Positions 1 to 6,676 of a stretch of DNA of 6,794 bases are shown in pieces (within the stretch, counting starts at the first letter, position 1; every line of letters begins with the position of its first letter). The stretch is from contig DYRB01000156.1 in NCBI GenBank assembly GCA_020718945.1, positions 1 through 6,794 on the forward strand, in the 5' to 3' direction. This DNA comes from Lamprocystis purpurea (GTDB taxonomy: Bacteria > Pseudomonadota > Gammaproteobacteria > Chromatiales > Chromatiaceae). The notes under the pieces were generated by a model, which saw nothing but the letters and a program-made list of their open reading frames with translations, was not told the origin of the DNA and did no database searches. The position numbers and the translations under genes were made by a program.

Positions 1-345
1 GTGATCGCCTCGGTGGTGCAGTTCACCGAGACGGTGATGCACAAGACCAGCCCGGTCCTCTACCAACTGCTGGGCATCTTCCTGCCGCTCATCACCACCA
101 ACTGCGCCGTGCTGGGCGTGGCCCTGCTCAATCTCCAGGACCAGCGCAACCTGACCGAGTCCATGGTCTACGGCTTCGGCGCCGGGGTGGGCTTCTCCCT
201 GGTCCTGATCCTGTTCGCCGGGGTACGCGAACGGGTGACGGTGTCCGATGTGCCTGAGCCCTTCCAGGGCAGCGCCATAGCGCTGATCACCGCCGGGCTC
301 ATGTCCCTGGCCTTCATGGGCTTTGCCGGGCTCGTCGCCCACTAG
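1..345 (+). CDS. rnfA: RnfA/RsxA, electron transport complex membrane subunit (3' part; start outside window)
   Basis: This is the C-terminal 114 residues of RnfA, an integral membrane subunit of the Rnf complex. E. coli RsxA is 193 residues, so about 79 N-terminal residues lie upstream and the GTG at base 1 is an internal valine, not a start. The visible sequence closely matches RsxA: VVQFTE near the beginning, KTSPVLY (15-21), GIFLPLITTNCAVLG (25-39) and the end ALITAGLMSLAFMGF. Several hydrophobic helices are visible. Cys35 here, in TTNCAVLG, is the second of the two family cysteines that, with the RnfE pair, hold an iron-sulfur cluster within the membrane; the first lies outside the window. 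The gene is followed after 12 nt by rnfB, whose GGAG ribosome site is at 347-350. Identity is very secure. Confidence 0.96.
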   Translation: MIASVVQFTETVMHKTSPVLYQLLGIFLPLITTNCAVLGVALLNLQDQRNLTESMVYGFGAGVGFSLVLILFAGVRERVTVSDVPEPFQGSAIALITAGLMSLAFMGFAGLVAH

Positions 346-357
346 CGGAGGCCGTAG

Positions 358-918
358 ATGATCCTCGCCATCCTCGCCATCGCCGCCCTGGCCGTCGTCA
401 TGGGGGCCCTGCTGGGCTATTCGGCCCTGCGCTTCCGCGTCGAGGGCAACCCCATCGCCGATCAGGTGGACGCCATCCTCCCCCAGACCCAGTGCGCCCA
501 GTGCGGCTACCCGGGATGCCGCCCCTACGCCGAGGCGGTGGTGAAGGATGACGAGGCCATCAACAAGTGCGTCCCAGGCGGCGAGGCGGTGGTGCTGGCC
601 CTGGCGGACCTGCTCGGGCGCGATGCCCCGTCATCCGATGGTGCGGTCGAGAAGCCCAAATGCGTGGCAGTCATCGACCCCAACGAGTGCATCGGCTGCA
701 CCCTGTGCCTCCAGTCCTGCCCGGTGGACGCCATCATGGGCGCGGCCAAGCAGTTGCACGGGATCATCGCCAGCGAGTGCACCGGCTGCGAGCTGTGCCT
801 CAAGCCCTGCCCGGTGGAGTGCATCCACATGAAGCCCGTCGAGACCACGGTGCGGACCTGGAAGTGGCCCTTCCCCGCCAACCGGCCCCAGGCCCCAGCC
901 CCATCAGTCGCGGCCTAG
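358..918 (+). CDS. rnfB: RnfB, ferredoxin-like iron-sulfur subunit of the Rnf complex
   Basis: RnfB passes electrons between ferredoxin and the membrane part of the Rnf complex. The 186 residues (E. coli about 192) start with one membrane anchor (about 1-24). A 4Fe-4S domain follows with Cys46, Cys49, Cys54 and Cys71 (CAQCGYPGC, then NKCVPGG). Two ferredoxin-type clusters come next: Cys111/114/117/121 with Cys155, and Cys141/144/147/151, the last Cys of each set pairing across the bis-cluster fold. All 12 expected cysteines are present. The Pro/Ala-rich C-terminal tail is unremarkable. The ATG at 358 is chosen because GGAG at 347-350 sits 7 nt upstream and the anchor begins immediately. The gene lies 12 nt after rnfA. 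It ends in TAG inside a 14-bp palindrome, before a 65-nt gap to rnfC. Confidence 0.97.
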   Translation: MILAILAIAALAVVMGALLGYSALRFRVEGNPIADQVDAILPQTQCAQCGYPGCRPYAEAVVKDDEAINKCVPGGEAVVLALADLLGRDAPSSDGAVEKPKCVAVIDPNECIGCTLCLQSCPVDAIMGAAKQLHGIIASECTGCELCLKPCPVECIHMKPVETTVRTWKWPFPANRPQAPAPSVAA

Positions 919-923
919 GCCGC
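910..923. other. 14-bp perfect palindrome over the rnfB stop codon
   Basis: GCGGCCTAGGCCGC reads the same on both strands and contains the rnfB TAG at its centre. In RNA it could fold as a 5-bp GC stem with a CUAG loop. No U-run follows, so it is not a standard intrinsic terminator. It opens the only sizeable gap inside the operon (919-983). A palindrome of this length can arise by chance in several kilobases of GC-rich DNA, so a function is only a suggestion. Confidence 0.4.
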
Positions 924-983
924 CCCCGATCCCGCATACCCACCGCAGCGATCCAGAGCGCCACACCCAAAGGTCCAGACAAG

Positions 984-2756
984 GTGCAAGCCGCAGAGCC
1001 CAGATTCAAACAGCGCCGGCTGTGGCAGTTCCACGGCGGCATCCATGTCCCCGACGAGAAGGCCCTGTCCAATGGTGCCCCGGTGGAGCCCAGCCCCTGT
1101 CCGCCGGTGCTGGTGCTGCCCCTGCAACAGCACATAGGGGCACCGGCCAGCCCGGTGGTGAAGGTCGGCGACCGGGTGCTCAAGGGGCAACTGATCGCCG
1201 AGCCCCGGGGCTATGTCTGCGCCCCGGTCCACGCCTCCAGCTCGGGCACCGTCGTGGCCATCGAGGATCGGCCTATCCCGCACCCCTCGGGACTCAGCGC
1301 CCCCTGTATGGTCATCGAGACCGACGGCCTGGAGGAATGGGCCGATCTGCTCGAACCCCTGATCGACTACGAGTCCCTGGACCCGGGCGTGCTGCGCGAG
1401 CGCATCCGCAACTGCGGTGTGGTGGGTCTGGGCGGTGCCGCCTTCCCCACCGGCGTCAAGCTCAACCCGGGCAGCGATCACCCCATCCACACCCTGGTGG
1501 TGAACGGGGCCGAGTGCGAGCCCTACATCACCTGCGACGACCTGCTCATGCGCGAGCGCTCCGGGGACATCCTGGAGGGCATCCGCATAGTCCTGCACCT
1601 GCTCGGGGCCCGCCAGTGCCTGGTGGGCATCGAGGACAACAAGCCGGAGGCCATCGAGGCCATGCGCCTGGCCCGGGCGGAGAGCGACCTCAAGGACCGG
1701 GTCGAGGTGGTGGTCATCCCCACCCTGTACCCCAGCGGGGGGGAGCGCCAGCTCATCAAGGTCCTCACCGGGCGCGAGGTGCCGAGCCACGGCATCCCGG
1801 CGCAGATCGGTATCGTCTGCCAGAACGTGGGCACCCTGGCCGCGGTGGCCGACGCGGTGCTACGCGGCTGGCCGCTCATCGAGCGCTATGTCACCGTCAC
1901 CGGGCGCGGCGTGGCCAGACCGGCCAATCTAAAGGTCCGGATCGGCACCCCGGCCAACGAACTGATCGCCCAATGCGGCGGCCTGAAGGGCGACCTGGCC
2001 AAGCTGGTGTGCGGCGGGCCCATGATGGGCTTCGAGATCACCGACACCCGCATCCCCATCGCCAAGGCCGCCAACTGCCTGCTGGCCCTGACCCCTGCGG
2101 AGGCCCCGGACCCGGGCCCAGCCCTGCCCTGCATCCGCTGCGGGCGCTGCGCCGACGCCTGCCCGGCCAACCTGCTGCCCCAGCAGATCTACTGGAACGC
2201 CCGCGCCAAGGACCTGGACCGGGTGCAGGACTACAACCTCTTCGACTGCATCGAGTGCGGCTGCTGCGCCCAGGTGTGCCCCTCCCACATCCCCCTGGTG
2301 CAGTACTACCGCTACGCCAAGACCGAGTCCTGGGCCCGGGAGCAGGACAAGCGCAAGGCCGAGCAGGCCAAGGCCCGACACGACGCCAAGCTGGAGCGCC
2401 AGGAGCGCCAGGAGCGCGAGCGCCAGGCCAAGCTGCGCTCCAAGGCGGTGAAGGACAAGCCGGCTGCACCGGCCGCGGCTACGACCGAGACCGGGGCCGG
2501 CACCGCGCCCGAGGTCGATCCCAAGCAGGCGGCCATAGAGGCGGCACGGGCCCGCGCTGCGGCCAAGAAGGCGGCCCTGGCGGAACAGGGCCTGGCGCCG
2601 AAGAACACCGAGGACCTGGCCCCGGCCCAGCAGAAGCAGGTCGCCGCCGCGCAAGCCCGACGCCAGGCCGCGGGCCTGACCGAACCGGCGCCGACCCCCA
2701 CCGAAACCGCGGCGCCCGGGCCCAAGGCCGCCGCCGCCACCGAGGAGCAGGCCTGA
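984..2756 (+). CDS. rnfC: RnfC, NADH-side flavo-iron-sulfur subunit of the Rnf complex
   Basis: RnfC is the peripheral cytoplasmic subunit that exchanges electrons with NADH. Counting from GTG at 984 (590 residues), the N-terminal signature is FHGGIHVPD (16-24) and PLQQHIGAP (46-54). The nucleotide/FMN region follows: GLGGAAFPTG (148-157), NGAECEPY (174-181) and GGERQ (252-256). Two 4Fe-4S motifs come next: Cys383/386/389/393 and Cys422/425/428/432. Residues about 443-590 form a charged Ala/Lys/Arg/Glu/Gln tail. It includes one copy of a DPKQAAIEAA-type unit (512-521) like those repeated in the longer tail of E. coli RnfC (about 740 residues). The frame is open back into rnfB without a stop, so the start is inferred. 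No ATG occurs in frame before FHGG; GTG 984 gives an N-terminus of expected length, with weak AAGG at 970-973. rnfD follows after 1 nt. Confidence 0.95.
   Translation: MQAAEPRFKQRRLWQFHGGIHVPDEKALSNGAPVEPSPCPPVLVLPLQQHIGAPASPVVKVGDRVLKGQLIAEPRGYVCAPVHASSSGTVVAIEDRPIPHPSGLSAPCMVIETDGLEEWADLLEPLIDYESLDPGVLRERIRNCGVVGLGGAAFPTGVKLNPGSDHPIHTLVVNGAECEPYITCDDLLMRERSGDILEGIRIVLHLLGARQCLVGIEDNKPEAIEAMRLARAESDLKDRVEVVVIPTLYPSGGERQLIKVLTGREVPSHGIPAQIGIVCQNVGTLAAVADAVLRGWPLIERYVTVTGRGVARPANLKVRIGTPANELIAQCGGLKGDLAKLVCGGPMMGFEITDTRIPIAKAANCLLALTPAEAPDPGPALPCIRCGRCADACPANLLPQQIYWNARAKDLDRVQDYNLFDCIECGCCAQVCPSHIPLVQYYRYAKTESWAREQDKRKAEQAKARHDAKLERQERQERERQAKLRSKAVKDKPAAPAAATTETGAGTAPEVDPKQAAIEAARARAAAKKAALAEQGLAPKNTEDLAPAQQKQVAAAQARRQAAGLTEPAPTPTETAAPGPKAAAATEEQA
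2394..2426 (+). repeat. In-frame 9-nt tandem repeat in the rnfC tail
   Basis: GAGCGCCAG occurs at 2394-2402, 2403-2411 and 2418-2426, with a shortened GAGCGC unit between the last two. It is in codon phase and encodes Glu-Arg-Gln units at residues 471-481, in the charged helical C-terminal extension of RnfC. The unit length is a multiple of three, so copy-number change would lengthen or shorten the tail without a frameshift. Confidence 0.8.
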
Positions 2757-2757
2757 C

Positions 2758-3795
2758 ATGACCGGCGTCGTCGTCTCATCCCCCCACGTCCCGCGGGTCA
2801 ACCGGGTGGACCGGGTCATGCTCCAGGTCATCCTGGCCCTGATCCCCGGGACCCTGGTCATGACCTGGTACTTCGGCTGGGGCCTGCTGATCAACATGGC
2901 CCTGGCGGTGACCTTCGCCGTGGCCGCCGAGGCGGCGGTGATGCACCTGCGCGGCCGGCCGGCCCTATCGACGGTCACGGACCTCAGCGCCGTGGTGACC
3001 GCCCTGCTCCTGGCCATCGCCATACCGCCGACCCTGCCCTGGTGGCTGACCCTGGTCGGCGTGCTGTTCGCCATAGTCGTGGTCAAGCAGCTCTACGGCG
3101 GCCTGGGTTACAACCCCTTCAATCCGGCCATGGCCGCCTATGTCTTCCTGCTCATCTCCTGGCCCGTGGCCATGACCACCTGGCTGCCGCCCCATATGCT
3201 GACGGACCACCCGCTGAGCCTGGTCGAGTCCCTGCAGGCGATCTTTCTCTCCACCCCCCCCGGCGGGACCTGGGACGCCATCTCCGCCGCCACCCCGCTC
3301 GGGGAGATGCGCAACCAACTGGGGGAGAACCGGATGATCTCGGAGATCCGCCAGAGCCCGCTGTGGGGTGACTTCGGCGGGCGCGGCTGGGAGTGGGTCG
3401 GCAACTGGTTCCTGGTCGGCGGGCTCTACCTGGTGTGGAAGCGCATCATCACCTGGCACATCCCGGTCGCCTTCATCGCCGGCATGCTGTTCGTAGCTGG
3501 GACCCTGTGGGCCCTGGACGCCCAGACCCACCCCTTCCCGGCCTTCCACCTATTCAGCGGCGGGGCCATCCTGGGGGCCTTCTTCATCGCCACGGACCCG
3601 GTGACCGCCTGCACCACCAAGAAGGGGCAACTCATCTTCGGCGCCGCCATCGGCGCCCTGGTGGTGGTCATTCGCACCTGGGGCGGCTACCCGGACGCGG
3701 TCGCCTTCGCCGTGCTGTTGATGAACATCGCAGCCCCCACCATCGACTACTACACCCAACCGCGGGTCTATGGCCACGCCGGAGGCAGTAAGTGA
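2758..3795 (+). CDS. rnfD: RnfD, membrane flavoprotein subunit of the Rnf complex
   Basis: RnfD is a polytopic membrane subunit related to NqrB that carries FMN covalently bound to threonine. The protein has 345 residues (E. coli RsxD about 350) and roughly ten hydrophobic segments. One block lies between residues 20 and 140 and another between about 215 and 335. The flavinylation motif is DAISAATP, with Thr179 as the predicted FMN attachment residue, in the long loop between the blocks. Other conserved pieces are YNPFNPAMAAY near residue 119, ATDPVT (278-283) and a C-terminal NIAAPTIDYY stretch. The ATG lies 1 nt after the rnfC TGA and is preceded by GAGGAG at 2742-2747, so it is probably coupled to rnfC translation. 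The end overlaps rnfG by 4 nt (GTGA). Nothing is missing or unusual. Confidence 0.97.
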   Translation: MTGVVVSSPHVPRVNRVDRVMLQVILALIPGTLVMTWYFGWGLLINMALAVTFAVAAEAAVMHLRGRPALSTVTDLSAVVTALLLAIAIPPTLPWWLTLVGVLFAIVVVKQLYGGLGYNPFNPAMAAYVFLLISWPVAMTTWLPPHMLTDHPLSLVESLQAIFLSTPPGGTWDAISAATPLGEMRNQLGENRMISEIRQSPLWGDFGGRGWEWVGNWFLVGGLYLVWKRIITWHIPVAFIAGMLFVAGTLWALDAQTHPFPAFHLFSGGAILGAFFIATDPVTACTTKKGQLIFGAAIGALVVVIRTWGGYPDAVAFAVLLMNIAAPTIDYYTQPRVYGHAGGSK

Positions 3796-4433
3796 AGGTC
3801 TTGCCCGTCCTGATCTCCGGCCTGGTGCTGGGGGCCTTCGCCGTGGTCGGCGTCGCCCTGGTCGCCGTCACCCACGCCTCCACCGCCGAGCGCATCGCCG
3901 CCAACGACCGCATGACTATGCTCAGGAAGCTGCAGGCCATAGTCCCGGCGGAACAGATCGGCAACGACCCCATCGCCGACCGCATCGATGTACAGGACCA
4001 AAAGATGCTGGGCGCCCCAAACACGCAGGTCTATCGTGTCCGCAAGGACGGCGAGGCGGTGGCCCTGGTCCTCAACCCGGTGGTCCCGGATGGCTACGCC
4101 GGGCCCATCAAGCTCCTGGTATCGGTGATGAAGGACGGCAGCCTGGGCGGGGTGCGGGTGATCTCCCACCACGAGACCCCGGGGCTGGGGGACAAGATCG
4201 AGGAGACCCGCACCGATTGGGTCCTCGGCTTCGCCGGCAAGTCCCTGGACAACCCCAGCGAGGGCCAGTGGAAGGTCAAGCGCGACGGCGGGGTCTACGA
4301 CCAGTTCACCGGGGCCACCATCACCCCCAGGTCCATCGTCAAGGCGGTAGCCAACACCCTGCGCTACGTCAAGGCCCAGGGCGAGCAACTCTATACGCAG
4401 CCGGCGGTCCCGGCGGGCAAGGGGGCATCCTGA
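3792..4433 (+). CDS. rnfG: RnfG, membrane-anchored FMN-binding subunit of the Rnf complex
   Basis: RnfG holds a second covalent FMN outside the cytoplasmic membrane. The 213 residues (E. coli about 206) begin with one hydrophobic helix (about 4-28), followed by a soluble FMN-binding domain. Conserved features are GPIKLLVSV, a HHETPGLGDKI block, and the flavinylation sequence D170-QFTGAT-176, in which Thr176 is the predicted ester-linked residue (Dxx(S/T)GAT motif). The GTG start at 3792 overlaps the rnfD TGA in a GTGA junction and has GGAGG at 3781-3785, 6 nt upstream, so the choice is well supported. The stop abuts the rnfE ATG directly. A separate flavin transferase (ApbE) would be needed for FMN attachment here and in RnfD; none is in the window. 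Confidence 0.96.
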   Translation: MKVLPVLISGLVLGAFAVVGVALVAVTHASTAERIAANDRMTMLRKLQAIVPAEQIGNDPIADRIDVQDQKMLGAPNTQVYRVRKDGEAVALVLNPVVPDGYAGPIKLLVSVMKDGSLGGVRVISHHETPGLGDKIEETRTDWVLGFAGKSLDNPSEGQWKVKRDGGVYDQFTGATITPRSIVKAVANTLRYVKAQGEQLYTQPAVPAGKGAS

Positions 4434-5135
4434 ATGGCCGGGCAGACCTATCTCGACATAGTCCGCGACGGGCTCTGGAACAACAACCAGCCGCTGGTGG
4501 CCCTGCTGGGCATGTGCCCCCTGTTGGCGACCACCACCTCCGCCACCAACGGGCTGGGTATGGGCATCGCCACCACCGCGGTCCTGACCGGCTCCAATCT
4601 GGTGGTCTCGCTCATCCGCCATCTGGTCCGCCCGGAGATCCGCCTGCCGGTGTTCGTGCTCATCATCGCCTCCTTCGTGACCGCGGTGGATCTCAGCATG
4701 CAGGCCTGGTTCTTCGAGCTGTACAAGGTGCTCGGCATTTTCATCCCACTGATCGTGGTCAACTGCATCATCATCGGCCGCGCCGAGGCCTTCGCGGTCA
4801 AGAACCCGCCCCTGCGCGCCGTGGTCGATGGCCTGGCCATGGGGGCCGGCATGACCCTGGTCCTGATGGTGCTGGGCGGCCTGCGCGAGTTCGTCGGCCA
4901 GGGGACCCTGTTCGCCCAGGCCGACCTCATGCTCGGCGCAGTGGGCAAGGCCCTGATGGTCAACCTGGGAAGCGACTTCCACGGCGCCATCCTGGCCATA
5001 CTCCCGCCGGGGGCCTTCATCTTCCTGGGGCTCCTGATTGCCCTGAAGAACCTCATCGACAAGCGGGTGAAGCAGCGCCAGGCGGCGCCGGCCAAGGCAA
5101 CACCCACGGACGCGGAGCCCCAGGCGGCTGGTTGA
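4434..5135 (+). CDS. rnfE: RnfE, electron transport complex membrane subunit
   Basis: RnfE is the paralogue of RnfA, inserted in the opposite membrane orientation. The two together hold an iron-sulfur cluster. The 233 residues match E. coli RsxE in length (231). They include DGLWNNNQPLVALLGMCP with Cys28 and GIFIPLIVVNCIIIGRAEA (101-119) with Cys111; the latter mirrors GIFLPLITTNCAVLG in RnfA of this window. About six hydrophobic helices are followed by a basic, Ala/Pro-rich tail from about residue 205 (KRVKQRQAAPAKATP). The ATG abuts the rnfG TGA, with a G-run (AAGGGGG, 4419-4425) as ribosome site. This is the last gene of the operon in the window. The nth gene often found after rnfE in gammaproteobacteria is absent, and the next gene converges from the minus strand. 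Confidence 0.97.
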   Translation: MAGQTYLDIVRDGLWNNNQPLVALLGMCPLLATTTSATNGLGMGIATTAVLTGSNLVVSLIRHLVRPEIRLPVFVLIIASFVTAVDLSMQAWFFELYKVLGIFIPLIVVNCIIIGRAEAFAVKNPPLRAVVDGLAMGAGMTLVLMVLGGLREFVGQGTLFAQADLMLGAVGKALMVNLGSDFHGAILAILPPGAFIFLGLLIALKNLIDKRVKQRQAAPAKATPTDAEPQAAG

Positions 5136-5155
5136 TGCTAGAAGGGGCAATTCGG

Positions 5156-5282
5156 CCGCAAATTACGCAAATTAACGCAAATGGGTCAGTCAGTTAGGCA
5201 AAGACCGCAGGTCTCCCGCAGGGTGAACCGGAGACCAATACGAAGTCCTTGTTCATTTGCGTCTATTTGCGTTCATTTGCGG
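5156..5282. repeat. 127-bp inverted-repeat element made of CGCAAAT heptamers, between convergent operons
   Basis: The left arm (5156-5183) has CGCAAAT at 5157, 5166 and 5176. The right arm (5254-5282) has the complement ATTTGCG at 5255, 5265 and 5275. Aligning the left arm to the reverse complement of the right gives 25 matches, 3 mismatches and one 1-nt gap. A 70-bp centre separates the arms. The arms are much richer in A/T than the surrounding DNA, pointing to a different origin. Spacing of 9-10 bp puts the heptamers on one face of the helix. I see no gene inside and no clear target-site duplication. From memory, inverted blocks of CGCAAAT/CGCAGAT-type units are scattered in many environmental bacterial genomes, sometimes flanking GxxExxY genes; this may be a gene-less copy. 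Transcripts from either side could fold into a long hairpin, so a role as bidirectional terminator is possible. Confidence 0.8.
5202..5236. other. Two mutually exclusive hairpins in the centre of the inverted-repeat element
   Basis: AGACC-GCA-GGTCT (5202-5214) is a perfect 5-bp stem with a 3-nt loop. GGTCTCC (5210-5216) can instead pair with GGAGACC (5230-5236), a perfect 7-bp stem with a 13-nt loop. The GGTCT strand is shared, so only one can form at a time. CCGCAGG also occurs twice, 11 bp apart (5205 and 5216). Visible as complementarity only; function unknown. Confidence 0.5.
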
Positions 5283-5336
5283 CTCAACTGCTTTTGGATT
5301 CTCGGGGCACCTCGGCGGGGGGGTGCTCTGTCTAAC

Positions 5337-5978
5337 CTATCCCGTCGGCAACGCCAGGCCGCCGAACCCCGCCTGGAGGTGGTCGGGCAATCGGGCTAGG
5401 TCCGCGGGCTCGTCGATGTCGGGCAGCCCATCCCCCACCCAGGCCCGCCAGCCCAGGGCCGCGATGCGGGCCAGGGTCAGCCCCGCCACCGCGTCGGTAC
5501 CCCAGGGCAGGCCGGCGAACAGGCTGGGGTGGAACCCCCGCAGGCCCAGAAGCACATAGCCGCCGTCCTGGGCCGGGATCAGCGCGGCCTCGTGTTGGTC
5601 GAGGGCGGCGACGGCCTGGCGCAGGCGTGCGGCGCCCAGGGCCGGGCAATCGGTGCCGATCAACAGGACCCGTTCCCCGGCCCCCAACCGTCGGCGTGCT
5701 GCCCGGGCCATCCGGGCCCCCAGATCGCCGTCCCCCTGATCGCTCAGCTCCAGCCCCGGCGGCAGGGCCAGGCCGGCCCAGTCCGGGTGACCGGGGGCCG
5801 GGCTGGCGCACAGCTCCACCGGACCCGTGGTGGCGGCCAGGGCGCGGGCCAGGGTGTCATCCAGCAGGAGGGCGGCAAGCCGCGCCGCCCCCACTGCCCC
5901 CAGGGCGGGAATGAGGCGGGTCTTGACCCGGCCGGGCACCGGGGCCTTGGCGAACACCAGGATGCGGATCACGCTCAC
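5337..5978 (-). CDS. TIGR04282/DUF2064 family glycosyltransferase-like protein
   Basis: The protein has 213 residues from GTG at 5978. It belongs to the DUF2064 group with a nucleotide-sugar-transferase-like fold. Visible motifs are FAKAPVPGRVKTRL (9-22), similar to the nucleotide-binding loop of nucleotidyltransferases; GDLGARM (84-90); LIGTDCPAL (106-114); and PAQDGGYVLLGL (135-146). A PWGTDA stretch and an acidic PDIDEP near the end complete the family pattern. The GTG start forms a GTGA overlap with the stop of the upstream glycosyltransferase, so the two are translated together; a second in-frame GTG at 5972 is possible. The ribosome site is weak, as expected for a coupled gene. Database names link this family to arsenosugar biosynthesis next to arsS, but no arsenic gene is in the window, so the substrate is unknown. 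It ends near the inverted-repeat element. Confidence 0.88.
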   Translation of the reverse strand: MSVIRILVFAKAPVPGRVKTRLIPALGAVGAARLAALLLDDTLARALAATTGPVELCASPAPGHPDWAGLALPPGLELSDQGDGDLGARMARAARRRLGAGERVLLIGTDCPALGAARLRQAVAALDQHEAALIPAQDGGYVLLGLRGFHPSLFAGLPWGTDAVAGLTLARIAALGWRAWVGDGLPDIDEPADLARLPDHLQAGFGGLALPTG

Positions 5979-6676
5979 CCAGGTCCAACCCCGGTGCCGC
6001 CACCCTGGGAGGGATAGCGACCGGCCAGCGACTCCGCGGGCACCCCACGCCAATAGTCGAAGCGCAGCCGCCACATGAGCAGCAGGGTGCGCCAGGGCCC
6101 CTGGGTCTCCCAGCGCCGCCCTGAAGTCACCACTCGGGCCCGCAGACAAGCGGGGGGCCCCAGGCGCTTGAGGCGCACGGACAGCTCGATGTCCTCCATG
6201 AGGGGCTGGTCGGGGAAGCCGCCCACCGCGGCGAAGGCGGCCCTGGTGCAGAACTGGGCCTGGTCCCCGGTGCTGATGCCGGTCAGGCGCGAGCGCAGGT
6301 TCATCAGGGCCGCGATCAGCCGCAGCAGCCTTGGCCGGCCGGCGATGTGGACATCGAAGCGGCCCCAGCACCGCGCCCCCAGGGCCCCGGCGATCAGCCC
6401 CTCGGCCGCCGCGGGTAACCGGGTGTCGGCGTGGAGAAAGACCAGGGCCTCGCCGCGGGCCTGGGCTGCCCCGGCGTTCATCTGCCGGGCGCGGCCCCGG
6501 GGGGCGGTGAGGACCAGATCCGCCAGGGGGGCCGCCAGGTCCGGGGTGCCGTCAGCGCTGCCCCCGTCGGCAACTATGACCTCGTGGCCCAGGGCACGCA
6601 GGGGCTGCAAGGCGATCAGGGCCGGCTCCAGCCCCGCCGCCTCGTCCAGGGTCGGGATGACGATGGACAGCCTCAA
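5975..6676 (-). CDS. TIGR04283 family glycosyltransferase (GT2 fold)
   Basis: This is a 233-residue family-2 glycosyltransferase. The N-terminal nucleotide-sugar site shows SIVIPTLDE (4-12) and VADGGSADGT (35-44). GRARQMN (61-67) and FLHADT (80-85, in the position of the usual metal-binding acidic motif) are typical of this subfamily. GDQAQFCTR (137-145), GGFPD (152-156) and MEDIELSVRL (160-169) carry the acceptor-side and catalytic acidic residues. A short GRRWE (186-190) follows. The C-terminus is Gly-rich with no strong membrane helix. The start is a TTG at 6676, giving the family-typical beginning MRLSIVIPTLDE; no ATG or GTG is in frame upstream within this gap. The pair with the DUF2064 gene is common in this family and implies a joint role in making a glycoconjugate. 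Substrate and product cannot be read from the sequence. Confidence 0.88.
   Translation of the reverse strand: MRLSIVIPTLDEAAGLEPALIALQPLRALGHEVIVADGGSADGTPDLAAPLADLVLTAPRGRARQMNAGAAQARGEALVFLHADTRLPAAAEGLIAGALGARCWGRFDVHIAGRPRLLRLIAALMNLRSRLTGISTGDQAQFCTRAAFAAVGGFPDQPLMEDIELSVRLKRLGPPACLRARVVTSGRRWETQGPWRTLLLMWRLRFDYWRGVPAESLAGRYPSQGGGTGVGPG

Noticed and set aside
567..983. Upstream extension of the rnfC frame into rnfB
   Set aside because: It overlaps the cysteine-rich RnfB coding region in another frame and encodes Arg/Pro-rich sequence without family similarity; GTG 984 fits known RnfC N-termini.
1022..2761. 579-residue + strand frame overlapping rnfC
   Set aside because: Gly/Arg/Pro-rich out-of-frame translation of rnfC with no motifs; the rnfC frame holds all cofactor sites.
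1929..3086. 385-residue open frame on the minus strand opposite rnfC/rnfD
   Set aside because: Leu/Gly-rich low-complexity translation antisense to the conserved RnfC tail and RnfD; a shadow frame.
3768..5150. 460-residue open frame on the minus strand opposite rnfG and rnfE
   Set aside because: The translation is low-complexity (His/Gln/Asp/Gly-rich) with no family motif and lies opposite well-supported genes; it reflects GC-rich codon bias.
5305..5328. GC-rich hairpin considered as terminator of the minus-strand operon
   Set aside because: The stem is short, includes a G-U pair, and no T-run follows it in the minus-strand direction.
5136..5336. CRISPR array, tRNA or replication iterons in the intergenic region
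   Set aside because: The heptamers are too short and too closely spaced for CRISPR repeats, no cloverleaf is visible, and no replication gene is nearby.
5181..5399. Small + strand ORFs across the inverted repeat
   Set aside because: They are translations of the repeat arms and unrelated flanking DNA, with no ribosome site or domain.
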